Of a stretch of DNA of 64,000 nt, positions 36,479-44,899 are shown one piece after another. Source of the stretch: Mycolicibacterium austroafricanum (lineage in GTDB: Bacteria > Actinomycetota > Actinomycetes > Mycobacteriales > Mycobacteriaceae); NCBI RefSeq assembly GCF_000612725.1, contig NZ_HG964454.1, positions 618,026 to 682,025 of the forward strand, read 5' to 3'. The stretch's first letter is position 1. Every line of letters starts with the position of its first letter. The notes under the pieces were generated by a model that was not told the DNA's origin, ran no database searches, and was given only the letters and a program-made list of their open reading frames with translations. The position numbers and the translations under genes are program-made.

Positions 36479-37948
36479 CTACAGAGCGTATGCCTTCACC
36501 CAGTCGACCTTCATCTGCGCCTGGAACGGCGCGTTCGGGTCCGGGTCGCCTGTCCACGGGTTGCCGACGGCGACGTTGAGGATCAGGTAGTGGTCCCAGG
36601 CGCCCGAAAACGCTGTCCAGTTCCCGCCGAGCGCCTCGTATTGAGCCTGGGTGATCCGGCCCACCTCGACGCCGTCGACGTGCCAGACGATGCGGTCGGA
36701 GTACCAGTCCATGCCGTAGTCGTGAAAGCCCTGCGACAGGTCGACGCCGAGGTCGGCCTCTACTCCGTGCAGCTTCACGTCGACCGAGTTGTCGGTCTCC
36801 GCAGGGCCGTGGATGTTGCCGGTCCAGAGCCGGCGCGCCGCCGGGGTGCCCAGACCGGGGATCTCCACGATGTCGATCTCACCTTGACGTGGCCAGTCGT
36901 ATTCGTGGCCGGGTTCGAGCCCAACCGACCAGAACGCCGGTAGCACCCCCTTGTCCACAGGCATCTGGATGCGGGCCACCACCCGGGTTCCCACGCCGAT
37001 CGACTGCTTGCCCATCGTCACCACCCGTGCCGACGTGTAGTTGTACGGAGCACCGAGCCCGTCCGGGGCGGCCTCCCTACGCGCCTCGATGACGAGGTTG
37101 CCGTCTGCATCGATGTAGACGTTGTCTCCATCGGTGTAGTACTGGTTCTCCCCGGCAGACTGCCCCCACCGTCCGGTCTGCAGACCCCAGTAGCGCAGCG
37201 CTTCCTCCATGCTGGAGAAATTGCTCTCCCACAACAACTTCGGACTTGCAGGGTTGTCGGGCTGCGGGATCACCACGTTGCGGTAGATGCGCGCGCGTTT
37301 CACCAACCATCGCTGCTCGGTGGCCTTGGAGACGGGGACGTCGAGCCAATCGGTGCCCATCCTGCGGCTGCGAATCCCGATGGAGTACAGCCAGTCGACG
37401 ATCATCGACCCCCACGTCACCTTGGTGCTCGTCGCCGCAGCGACGAGCACTGGATCCACCTCGACGGCGGTGGTGGTGGTGTCCGCGGCGGCAGCGTCCG
37501 CGGTGGCGATGGACCGCAGTGCCACGGCGTCGGTGGGCCCTTCGTCGACGGATTCCGGTTCGACCTCTGCCGGGGCGGCCCCGTGCCTGGTTCCTCGGTT
37601 CTGTCCGGCGTCCTCGGCGACCGGCTCGTCCTCGGCGACCGGCTCGTCGTCGGTGACCGGCTCGTCCTCGGTGACCGGCTCGTCGTCGGTGACCGGCTCG
37701 TCCTCGGCGACCTCGTCTGTTGTCTCGACATCCATCTCGTCTGTGGCCTCGGTGGCCTCGGTGGCCGTCGATGCCGTGTCGACGTCCGCAGCCGCCGAAC
37801 TCGTCGGCGACGTGTCCCCGTCGGTGCCCGCTGACGCCGTCCCTGCTCCGGTCATCACCGCGGCACCGAGACCCGCGGCGAGTACCCCGCCGGCCAACCA
37901 ATGTTTGCGCATCCCTACACGGCTGCGTTTGCGCCGATCGTTAGTCAT
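36479..37948 (-). CDS. Secreted glycoside hydrolase family 16 protein
   Basis: A 489-aa exported protein. The N-terminus has a basic stretch and a hydrophobic signal segment (LAGGVLAAGLGAAVMTGAGTASA). A disordered Thr/Glu/Asp-rich region follows, with an EPVTDD/EDEPV repeat, then a C-terminal GH16 jelly roll with the catalytic ExDxxE motif as GEIDIVEIPG and flanking WTGNIHGP, WHVDGVEVGR and LILNVAVGNPWTG. Laminarinase, galactanase or other beta-glycan hydrolase activity is possible; substrate unknown. I use ATG 37948; ATG 37960 is equally in frame. It occupies the position of trxA-ctpD-fadE15 in M. tuberculosis. Confidence 0.83.
   Translation of the reverse strand: MTNDRRKRSRVGMRKHWLAGGVLAAGLGAAVMTGAGTASAGTDGDTSPTSSAAADVDTASTATEATEATDEMDVETTDEVAEDEPVTDDEPVTEDEPVTDDEPVAEDEPVAEDAGQNRGTRHGAAPAEVEPESVDEGPTDAVALRSIATADAAAADTTTTAVEVDPVLVAAATSTKVTWGSMIVDWLYSIGIRSRRMGTDWLDVPVSKATEQRWLVKRARIYRNVVIPQPDNPASPKLLWESNFSSMEEALRYWGLQTGRWGQSAGENQYYTDGDNVYIDADGNLVIEARREAAPDGLGAPYNYTSARVVTMGKQSIGVGTRVVARIQMPVDKGVLPAFWSVGLEPGHEYDWPRQGEIDIVEIPGLGTPAARRLWTGNIHGPAETDNSVDVKLHGVEADLGVDLSQGFHDYGMDWYSDRIVWHVDGVEVGRITQAQYEALGGNWTAFSGAWDHYLILNVAVGNPWTGDPDPNAPFQAQMKVDWVKAYAL
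37610..37711. repeat. 18-bp tandem repeat in the GH16 gene
   Basis: Five full copies and one diverging copy of an 18-bp unit (forward strand gtcctcggcgaccggctc with c/g and c/t variants) start at 37610, 37628, 37646, 37664 and 37682. They encode the acidic repeat EPV(T/A)(D/E)D on the minus strand. Confidence 0.9.
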
Positions 37949-38528
37949 CGCGACGTCCATTCCCGCACCAGGCAACAAGAAAAGAAATTGACCACGAATT
38001 CACCCGCGAGATTCATCGGTCGACGGGCGAATTAAAAGATGATTGGCGACACATCGCGCAGATGCGCCTGATCAAGCACTACGAGCTAGTCAGATGCGCT
38101 GTCCGTGCCGACTCCTCCCAGTGGAAGCGGTGTCCGGAGCAAACGTTATCGAACGCTTGGCACGTGCGCTTGTTTTCCCATGAAAACGGCTGAAGAGCGA
38201 AAAGGCAGGAAGCTGTTGCGCTCGATTCAGATCTGATCACGGGGGGACTCCGGGCAATTTCAGCGTAGGAGATTCTGTTTGCCCGAGCTTGGGAAGCAGG
38301 AATGGTGCGGGGCAGAACGCCGGCACTGGAAGGTGATTCGGGTGCGACCGAGCCGTGGCCGCAACGCAGCACAGATTTGCCCGAACTGTCGGGAGCAAGA
38401 GCCGCGTCGGTGTTGGCCGGCGGTACATCCCGACGACCGGGCCGCCGACGAGTTTCAGCTGACCGCGTTCCAGACCACGCGACGCCGCGCGCGGCCGTCT
38501 ACGGCAACCAGATCAGCGCTTCACGACG
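37949..38528. other. 580-bp intergenic region, no gene recognised
   Basis: Only short open frames without family features or good ribosome binding sites. It has lower GC stretches near 37978-38040, which may be the promoter of the GH16 gene, and a palindrome at 38172-38187. Nothing else I can assign. Confidence 0.5.
38172..38187. repeat. Inverted repeat in the GH16-suf intergenic region
   Basis: GTTTTC-CCAT-GAAAAC, perfect 6-bp arms with a 4-nt centre. It could be an operator or a small hairpin; no neighbour decides between them. Confidence 0.5.
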
Positions 38529-38876
38529 CTAGACCGTGAAGCCGAGTGCCCTCAGCTGCTCGCGGCCGTCGTCGGTGATCTTGTCCGGACCCCACGGCGG
38601 ATTCCACACCCAGTTGATCCGGATCTCGTTGACGAGGCCGGCGCCCACGAGCGCGGTCCGCGACTGGTCCTCGATGACGTCGGTCAACGGGCACGCCGCG
38701 GAGGTCAGCGTCATGTCGATCAGCGCGACCGGGCCTGCGTCGCCCTTTTCCAGATTGATCCCGTACACCAGACCCAGGTCGACGACGTTGATCCCGAGCT
38801 CCGGATCGACGACGTCGCGCATCGCCTCCTCGACCTCGGCGAGCAGCTCGTCACTGGGCAGGTTCGTGTCGCTCAT
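38529..38876 (-). CDS. sufT: Fe-S assembly protein SufT (MIP18/DUF59)
   Basis: A 115-aa single-domain MIP18-like protein: EVEEAMRDVVDPELGINVVDLGLVYGI, then MTLTSAACPLTDVIEDQ with the conserved cysteine, and VNEIRINWVWNPPWGPDKITDDGREQLRALGF. It helps maturation of Fe-S proteins. Last gene of the suf operon; its ATG overlaps the sufU stop by one base. Confidence 0.9.
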   Translation of the reverse strand: MSDTNLPSDELLAEVEEAMRDVVDPELGINVVDLGLVYGINLEKGDAGPVALIDMTLTSAACPLTDVIEDQSRTALVGAGLVNEIRINWVWNPPWGPDKITDDGREQLRALGFTV

Positions 38877-39337
38877 CAGTTCTCCTCAGAAATCTCGGGC
38901 CCGTGGGCCTGCGCCAGCGCCGCTTTGAAGGCCGTCCAGCCGAGCAACGCACATTTCACCCGCGCCGGGTACTTCGAGACCCCTGCGAACGCGATGCCGT
39001 CACCCAGAACGTCCTCGTCACCATCGACCTTGCCACGTGAGGACACCATCTCGGAGAACGCCGCCACCGTCTTGAGCGCGTCCCCGACGCTTTGACCGAT
39101 CACCTGATCGGTCAGCACCGACGTCGCGGCCTGGCTGATCGAGCAGCCCTGCCCGTCATAGGAGATGTCGGTGACGGTTTCGCCGTCCTCGGACAGCGTC
39201 ACGCGCAGCGTCACCTCGTCACCGCAGGTGGGGTTCACGTGGTGCACCTCGGCAGCGAACGGCTCCCGCAGCCCGCGATGGTGCGGATGTTTGTAGTGAT
39301 CCAGGATCACTTCCTGGTAGATCTGCTCGAGCCGCAC
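38876..39337 (-). CDS. sufU: SufU zinc-dependent sulfurtransferase / scaffold-like protein
   Basis: A 153-aa SufU-type protein with the three conserved cysteines: NPTCGDEVTL, GQGCSISQAATS and RVKCALLGWTAFKAAL. In Gram-positive bacteria SufU accepts persulfide sulfur from SufS through a Zn site. It lies between sufS and sufT, 3 bp after sufS. Confidence 0.93.
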   Translation of the reverse strand: MRLEQIYQEVILDHYKHPHHRGLREPFAAEVHHVNPTCGDEVTLRVTLSEDGETVTDISYDGQGCSISQAATSVLTDQVIGQSVGDALKTVAAFSEMVSSRGKVDGDEDVLGDGIAFAGVSKYPARVKCALLGWTAFKAALAQAHGPEISEEN

Positions 39338-39340
39338 CGG

Positions 39341-40597
39341 TCAGTCCCTGCCGAAGAACTCGATCGCCCGCTGCACACCGGCGATGAGCCGGTCCACCTC
39401 GTCGAGGGTGTTGTACACCGCGAAGGACGCCCGGACTGTGGCGGCGATACCGAAGCGGCGGTGCAGCGGTGCGGCACAGTGATGTCCCACCCGCACCGCC
39501 ACTCCGTCGTCGTCGAGCACCTGCCCGACGTCGTGGGCGTGCACTCCGTCAACCACGAAAGCCACCGGGGACCTGCGCTCGGCGGTGGCGGGGCCGATAA
39601 TCCGCACCCCGGGAATCGCGGCGAGGCCTTCCAGGGTGGCGGTGACGAGACGATGCTCGTGCTCCTCGACGGCATTCATCCCGATGCCGCCGAGATACCT
39701 CGTCGCAGCGCCTAAACCGACAACCTGCGAGATCATCTGGGTGCCGGCCTCGAAACGTTGTGGCGGCGGGGCGTAGGTGGCGCCCTCCATCGTCACGGTC
39801 TCGATCATGGAGCCGCCGGTCAAAAACGGTGGCAACTGCTCCAGCAGTCGGGCGCGACCGTACAGCGCTCCGATTCCGGTGGGGCCGAGCATCTTGTGCC
39901 CGGAGAATGCCGCGAAATCGACGTCGAGGGCGTGGAAGTCGACCGGCTGATGCGGCACGGCCTGGCACGAATCCAGCACCGTCAACGCGCCGACCGCCTT
40001 GGCGCGTGCGACCATGTCCGCGACCGGAACACCGACACCGGTGACGTTCGAATGATGGCTGAACGAAACGACTTTGACTCGCTCGTCCAGCTTCAGCGAG
40101 TCGAGGTCGACCTCGCCGTCATCGGTCAAGCCAAACCAGCGCAGGGTCGCGCCGGTACGCCGGGCCAACTCCTGCCACGGGATGAGGTTCGCGTGGTGCT
40201 CCATCTCGGTGACCACGATGACGTCACCGGGCCCGACCGCGAACCCGGAGCGGTCGTCGCCGAGCACGTACGACACCAGGTTCAACGCCTCGGTCGCATT
40301 CTTGGTGAACACCAGCTCGCCGGGCGCTGCACCGACGAACGCGGCGATATCGGCACGACCCTGCTCATAGGCGTCGGTGGACTCCTCCATCAGCTGATGA
40401 GCGCCGCGGTGGACCGCGCCGTAGGAGGTCGTCAGGAACTGACGCTCGGCATCGAGCACCTGCAGCGGCTTCTGCGAGGTGGCCCCGGAATCCAGGTAGG
40501 CCAACGTATTGCCACCGCGCATCACCCGCTTGAGGATCGGAAAGTCCGCGCGGATGGCGGCGACGTCAAGATCGACCGAGGCCGTCACGTCAGGCAC
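39341..40597 (-). CDS. sufS: Cysteine desulfurase SufS
   Basis: PLP enzyme that releases sulfur from cysteine for Fe-S cluster assembly. The 418-aa product has the PLP lysine in FSGHKMLGPTG, the His in MEHHANLIPW, and the persulfide Cys near the C-terminus (VGHHCAAPLHRRFG). Group II class V aminotransferase fold. It overlaps the end of sufC by 8 bp. Confidence 0.95.
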   Translation of the reverse strand: MPDVTASVDLDVAAIRADFPILKRVMRGGNTLAYLDSGATSQKPLQVLDAERQFLTTSYGAVHRGAHQLMEESTDAYEQGRADIAAFVGAAPGELVFTKNATEALNLVSYVLGDDRSGFAVGPGDVIVVTEMEHHANLIPWQELARRTGATLRWFGLTDDGEVDLDSLKLDERVKVVSFSHHSNVTGVGVPVADMVARAKAVGALTVLDSCQAVPHQPVDFHALDVDFAAFSGHKMLGPTGIGALYGRARLLEQLPPFLTGGSMIETVTMEGATYAPPPQRFEAGTQMISQVVGLGAATRYLGGIGMNAVEEHEHRLVTATLEGLAAIPGVRIIGPATAERRSPVAFVVDGVHAHDVGQVLDDDGVAVRVGHHCAAPLHRRFGIAATVRASFAVYNTLDEVDRLIAGVQRAIEFFGRD

Positions 40598-41360
40598 CCG
40601 CGGCGGCAGCCTGGGTGAAGCGCTCGTATCCGTTCTCCTCGAGCTCGTCGGCCAGTTCCGGTCCGCCGGACTCGATGATCCGGCCGTCGAAGAACACGTG
40701 CACGAACTGCGGCTGGATGTAGCGCAGGATCCGGGTGTAGTGGGTGATCAGCAGCACGCCACCGTTCTCGGCCTCTTTGTAGCGGTTCACGCCCTCGCTG
40801 ACCACGCGCAGGGCGTCGACGTCCAGACCGGAATCGGTCTCGTCGAGGATCGCGATCTTGGGCTTGAGCAGACCGAGCTGCAGGATCTCGTGGCGCTTCT
40901 TCTCGCCGCCGGAGAAGCCCTCGTTGACACTGCGTTCGCCGAACGACGGGTCGATGTCGAGGTCGCTCATCGCGGCCTTGACCTCTTTGACCCAGTGGCG
41001 CAGTTTCGGCGCCTCGCCACGGACCGCGGTCGCCGCGGTGCGCAGGAAGTTCGACATCGACACACCGGGCACCTCGACGGGGTACTGCATCGCCAAAAAG
41101 AGCCCCGCTCGCGCTCTTTCATCAATGCTCATCTCCAGTACGTCCTTGCCGTCGAGGGTGATCGACCCCGAGGTCACGGTGTATTTGGGATGACCGGCGA
41201 TCGCGTAGGACAGCGTCGACTTGCCGGATCCGTTGGGGCCCATCACGGCGTGGGTCTCACCGGACTTCACGGTCAGGTTGACGCCTTTGAGGATCTCCTT
41301 GGACTCGCCTTCGGGCGTGTTCACCGAGACGTGCAGGTCTTTGATTTCCAGTGTGGTCAT
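40590..41360 (-). CDS. sufC: Fe-S assembly ATPase SufC
   Basis: ABC-type ATPase of the SufBCD scaffold, 256 aa. Walker A is GPNGSGKST, the signature is FSGGEKKRHEI and Walker B is KIAILDETDSGLD. The start is ATG 41360, overlapping the sufD stop (TAATG); the long open frame further upstream is an overlap with sufD and not real. Confidence 0.95.
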   Translation of the reverse strand: MTTLEIKDLHVSVNTPEGESKEILKGVNLTVKSGETHAVMGPNGSGKSTLSYAIAGHPKYTVTSGSITLDGKDVLEMSIDERARAGLFLAMQYPVEVPGVSMSNFLRTAATAVRGEAPKLRHWVKEVKAAMSDLDIDPSFGERSVNEGFSGGEKKRHEILQLGLLKPKIAILDETDSGLDVDALRVVSEGVNRYKEAENGGVLLITHYTRILRYIQPQFVHVFFDGRIIESGGPELADELEENGYERFTQAAAAGA

Positions 41361-42559
41361 TACTGATTGTTTCCTTCGGTGAGGGCGAGCTCGCGTTCGA
41401 TGGCTTCGGTCAGGCGCTCGCGTACGGCGGGAACGGCGATCTTCGCGATGATCTCGTTGAAGAAGCCGCGCACCACCAGCCGGCGGGCCTGGTTCTCGGG
41501 GATGCCGCGTGCGCGCAGGTAGAACAATTGCTCGTCGTCGAAACGCCCGGTGGCGCTGGCGTGGCCGGCGCCGACGATCTCGCCGGTCTCGATCTCCAGG
41601 TTGGGCACCGAGTCCGCGCGGGCGCCGTCGGTGAGCACCAGATTGCGGTTCACCTCGAACGTGTCGGTGCCGGTGGCCTCGGCGCGGATCAGCACGTCGC
41701 CCACCCATACGGTGTGCGCGTCAGGCTTGCGCGAGTCCGGATCGCCTTGCAGCGCGCCCTTGTACATCACGTCGGACTTGCAGTTGGGCTGCGAATGGTC
41801 CACCAGCAGACGCGATTCGAAGTGCTGTCCGGCGTCGGCGTAGTACAAACCCAACAGCTCGGCGTCCCCGCCGGGCGCGGTATACCGGACGCGGCCGGTC
41901 ATCCGTACCACGGAACCGCCGAGGGTGACCGCAGCGTGCCGCAGCACGGCGTCGCGGCCCAGCAACGCGTGGTGCATGGTCACGTGCACGACGTCGTCGG
42001 CCCAGTCGGCGATCGACACCACCCGCAGCGTCGCGCCGTCGCCGACCACGAACTCGATGTTGTCGGCGTAGGTTCCGCTGCCGCGGTGATCGATCACGAC
42101 GACCGCCTCGGCCAGCTCGCCGACCCGGATCTGAAGGTGCCCGTAGGCGGTGGCGCCCTCGCCGGGGCCGGTGATCCTGACCTCGATGGGGTCGCGAATG
42201 ACGGCCTGGTTGGGGATCTCGATCAGGGTCGCGGACTCGAACGACGAATATGCCTGCGCGGCAACCCTATCCGCCGGCGCACCGGCCTGCCCGAGCCGAC
42301 CGTCGTCGCGCGTCGTCTTATCGACCCAGACGTCATCGGGCGTGGTCACCTCGATGGTCGCGGTGCCCGTCGCCGGCGCCGAGCCGTCGTGCAGCCCGCG
42401 CAGCCTCTTGAGGGGCGTGAAGCGCCAGATCTCGTCGCGGCCGCCAGGCACCTCGAAGGCGCTGACGTCGAACGATGAGAACAGCTCACCCTTGTTCAGG
42501 TTCAGGACCGAGCCGGACTTGGCGGTGCCCTCGGACGCCTGAGTGAGTTGCGAAGCCAC
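41360..42559 (-). CDS. sufD: Fe-S assembly scaffold SufD
   Basis: A 399-aa beta-helix protein, partner of SufB and SufC. It has the family features ATLRVVSIADWADDVVHVTMHHALLGRDA, then VDHSQPNCKSDVMYKGAL and LFYLRARGIPENQARRLVVRGFFNE. I start it at GTG 42559, whose codon overlaps the last base of the sufB stop, a position that fits the M. tuberculosis protein length. Confidence 0.94.
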   Translation of the reverse strand: MASQLTQASEGTAKSGSVLNLNKGELFSSFDVSAFEVPGGRDEIWRFTPLKRLRGLHDGSAPATGTATIEVTTPDDVWVDKTTRDDGRLGQAGAPADRVAAQAYSSFESATLIEIPNQAVIRDPIEVRITGPGEGATAYGHLQIRVGELAEAVVVIDHRGSGTYADNIEFVVGDGATLRVVSIADWADDVVHVTMHHALLGRDAVLRHAAVTLGGSVVRMTGRVRYTAPGGDAELLGLYYADAGQHFESRLLVDHSQPNCKSDVMYKGALQGDPDSRKPDAHTVWVGDVLIRAEATGTDTFEVNRNLVLTDGARADSVPNLEIETGEIVGAGHASATGRFDDEQLFYLRARGIPENQARRLVVRGFFNEIIAKIAVPAVRERLTEAIERELALTEGNNQ

Positions 42560-43998
42560 TAACCCACAGCCCCTTCCATCTGCAGCTCGATCAGGCGGTT
42601 GAGCTCGAGTGCGTACTCCATCGGAAGCTCCTTGGCGATCGGCTCGACGAAGCCGCGCACCACCATCGCCATGGCCTCGTCCTCGGTCAGGCCGCGGCTC
42701 ATCAGATAGAACATCTGATCCTCGCTGACCTTGGACACCGTGGCTTCGTGCCCCATGGTTACGTCGTCCTCGCGGATGTCGACGTACGGGTAAGTGTCGG
42801 AGCGGCTGATCGTATCGACAAGCAGCGCATCGCATTTCACACTCGAGCGGGAGCCGTGCGCGCCCTTGTTGACCTGAACCAGGCCACGGTAGGACGCTCG
42901 TCCGCCGCCGCGCGCCACCGACTTGGACACGATGTTGCTCGACGTGTTGGGCGCCAGGTGCAGCATCTTGGCGCCGGTGTCCTGGTGCTGTCCCTCACCG
43001 GCGAACGCCACCGAGAGCACCTCACCCTTGGCGTGCTCACCGGTCATCCACACGGCCGGGTACTTCATGGTGACCTTCGAGCCGATGTTCCCGTCGACCC
43101 ACTCCATGGTGGCGCCGGCTTCGGCCCGGGCCCGCTTGGTGACCAGGTTGAACACGTTGTTCGACCAGTTCTGGATGGTCGTGTAGCGGCAGCGTCCACC
43201 CGGCTTGACGATGATCTCCACGACGGCGCTGTGCAGCGAGTCGCTCTTGTAGATCGGCGCGGTGCAGCCCTCGACGTAATGCACGTAGGCGTCCTCGTCG
43301 ACGATGATCAGCGTCCGCTCGAACTGGCCCATGTTCTCGGTGTTGATCCGGAAGTAGGCCTGCAGCGGGATGTCGACGTGCACACCCTTCGGGACGTAGA
43401 TGAACGAGCCACCCGACCACACGGCGGTGTTGAGAGCGGAGAACTTGTTGTCCCCGGCCGGGATCACGGTGCCGAAGTACTGCTTGAACAGTTCCGGGTG
43501 CTCTTTGAGCGCGGTGTCGGTATCGAGGAAGATCACGCCCTGGGCCTCCAGATCCTCCCGGATCGAGTGGTAGACCACCTCGGACTCGTACTGCGCGGCG
43601 ACACCCGACACCAGGCGCTGCTTCTCCGCTTCCGGGATGCCCAGCTTGTCGTAGGTGTTCTTGATGTCGGCGGGCAGGTCATCCCACGTGGCGGCCTGCT
43701 TCTCACTGGAGCGCACGAAGTACTTGATGTTGTCGAAGTCGATACCGTCGAGGTTGGAACCCCAGTTCGGCATGGGCTTCTTGTCGAAGGTGCGCAATGC
43801 CTTCAGTCGGATGTCGAGCATCCACTCGGGTTCACTCTTCTTGGCCGAGATGTCGCGGACCACGGCTTCGGACAGCCCCCGTTGCGCACTCGCGCCTGCG
43901 ACATCGGAGTCGGCCCAGCCGTAGCCGTACTTCCCCAGGGAGGCGATGGTCTCCTCCTGGGTCAGCGCCTCGGGCTTAACCTCCGGTGTGAGTGTCAT
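42559..43998 (-). CDS. sufB: Fe-S assembly scaffold SufB (no intein)
   Basis: A 479-aa scaffold subunit where nascent [4Fe-4S] clusters form with SufC and SufD. Features: GVHVDIPLQAYFRINTENMGQFERTLIIVDEDAYVHYVEGCTAPIY, SLHSAVVEIIVKPGGRCRYTTIQNWSNNVFNLVTKRA and MFYLMSRGLTEDEAMAMVVRGFVEPIAKELPMEYA. M. tuberculosis SufB carries an intein and is about 846 aa; here the extein runs uninterrupted. First enzyme gene after sufR, ahead of sufD. Confidence 0.96.
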   Translation of the reverse strand: MTLTPEVKPEALTQEETIASLGKYGYGWADSDVAGASAQRGLSEAVVRDISAKKSEPEWMLDIRLKALRTFDKKPMPNWGSNLDGIDFDNIKYFVRSSEKQAATWDDLPADIKNTYDKLGIPEAEKQRLVSGVAAQYESEVVYHSIREDLEAQGVIFLDTDTALKEHPELFKQYFGTVIPAGDNKFSALNTAVWSGGSFIYVPKGVHVDIPLQAYFRINTENMGQFERTLIIVDEDAYVHYVEGCTAPIYKSDSLHSAVVEIIVKPGGRCRYTTIQNWSNNVFNLVTKRARAEAGATMEWVDGNIGSKVTMKYPAVWMTGEHAKGEVLSVAFAGEGQHQDTGAKMLHLAPNTSSNIVSKSVARGGGRASYRGLVQVNKGAHGSRSSVKCDALLVDTISRSDTYPYVDIREDDVTMGHEATVSKVSEDQMFYLMSRGLTEDEAMAMVVRGFVEPIAKELPMEYALELNRLIELQMEGAVG

Positions 43999-44077
43999 TG
44001 CGACACACTCCTTTTGTTCTGGTCGTTACTCCGGCGCGGGCTGTGCGCCGGAGGATCATGCTCGTCGGTGTTTCTCG

Positions 44078-44779
44078 TCAGCGTCCGGCCGGGCTCAACG
44101 GGACGTGAGTGGTGCAGGCGAAGTCGCCGTTGGCGATGGTGGCCAATCGCTGCACATGGGTGCCCAGTACCTCGGCCATCGCCTGCTGTTCGGCCTCACA
44201 AAGCTCCGGGAACTCCTCGGCCACGTGCGACACCGGACAATGATGTTGGCAGATCTGGACGCCGCCGACCGGCCCGCCCACCCGGGCGGTGGTGGTCGCG
44301 TACCCGGCCGCACTGAGCGCTTCGGCGATCTGGCCGGCCGCCGCCTCGACGCCTTCACCGCCGTCGACGTGTTCGACGCCGGACAGGATGGTGTCGATGC
44401 GCCGGCGGGCGAAGGTCCGGACGGCCTCTTCGCCGCCGATCTCCCGTAGCTGGCGCATGGCCGCAGAGGCCAGGTCGTCGTAGGTGTGTTCGAGCTTCGC
44501 CCGACCCGCCGAGGTGAGTTGATAGCGCTTGGCCGGCCTGCCCCTGCCCTCCTGTTGCCAGGCGGCGGCGGCGTTGGCCTGGGCCTCGCCCGCCTCGATC
44601 AGCGCGTCGAGATGCCTGCGCACCCCGGCCGCCGAAAGGCCGAGACGCTCACCGATCCGGCTCGCGGTGACGGGCCCCGATTCGAGGAGCAACCTGACGA
44701 TCGCTCCCCTGGTGTGGCCGTCAGCAGCCTGCGGGGACACCGGTGTCGGCGCCTCCGAGCTCTGCGAACGGATTTTCAC
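44078..44779 (-). CDS. sufR: Fe-S cluster-sensing repressor SufR
   Basis: Transcriptional regulator of the suf operon, 233 aa. A winged-HTH (TRGAIVRLLLESGPVTASRIGERLGLSAAGVRRHLDAL) is followed by a sensor domain with cysteines in VQICQHHCPVSHVAEEFPELCEAEQQ and a further one in DFACTTHVP, fitting a [4Fe-4S] ligand set. I start it at GTG 44779; an upstream TTG is in frame. A SufR-type palindrome covers this start codon, so the gene should repress its own expression and the operon. First gene of the suf cluster. Confidence 0.92.
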   Translation of the reverse strand: MKIRSQSSEAPTPVSPQAADGHTRGAIVRLLLESGPVTASRIGERLGLSAAGVRRHLDALIEAGEAQANAAAAWQQEGRGRPAKRYQLTSAGRAKLEHTYDDLASAAMRQLREIGGEEAVRTFARRRIDTILSGVEHVDGGEGVEAAAGQIAEALSAAGYATTTARVGGPVGGVQICQHHCPVSHVAEEFPELCEAEQQAMAEVLGTHVQRLATIANGDFACTTHVPLSPAGR

Positions 44780-44790
44780 AACACCAGTGT
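44776..44790 (-). promoter_or_regulatory. Candidate SufR operator
   Basis: On the minus strand ACACT-GGTGT-TGTGA matches the reported mycobacterial SufR site ACACT-n5-TGTGA exactly. It overlaps the sufR start codon and lies in the divergent sufR/mptB gap, so it may also affect the mptB side. Confidence 0.7.
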
Positions 44791-44887
44791 GACGCAATTA
44801 CCCAACACGGTCTAGCAAGGGCACCCTTAGCGGGGCAGTCGGAATTGTCACACCGATCGCCGGGGCCGAGTGGGAATAAGCGCCCGC

Positions 44888-44893
44888 TACGCT
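44888..44893 (+). promoter_or_regulatory. Candidate -10 element (leaderless) for mptB
   Basis: TACGCT followed by 6 nt and the GTG at 44900; supports that start and a leaderless mRNA. Confidence 0.5.
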
Positions 44894-44899
44894 GCCCTG

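Noticed and set aside
38279..38539. 86-codon plus-strand frame in the GH16-suf gap
   Set aside because: No good ribosome site, no recognisable domain, composition like non-coding sequence; CxxC at one place is not enough.
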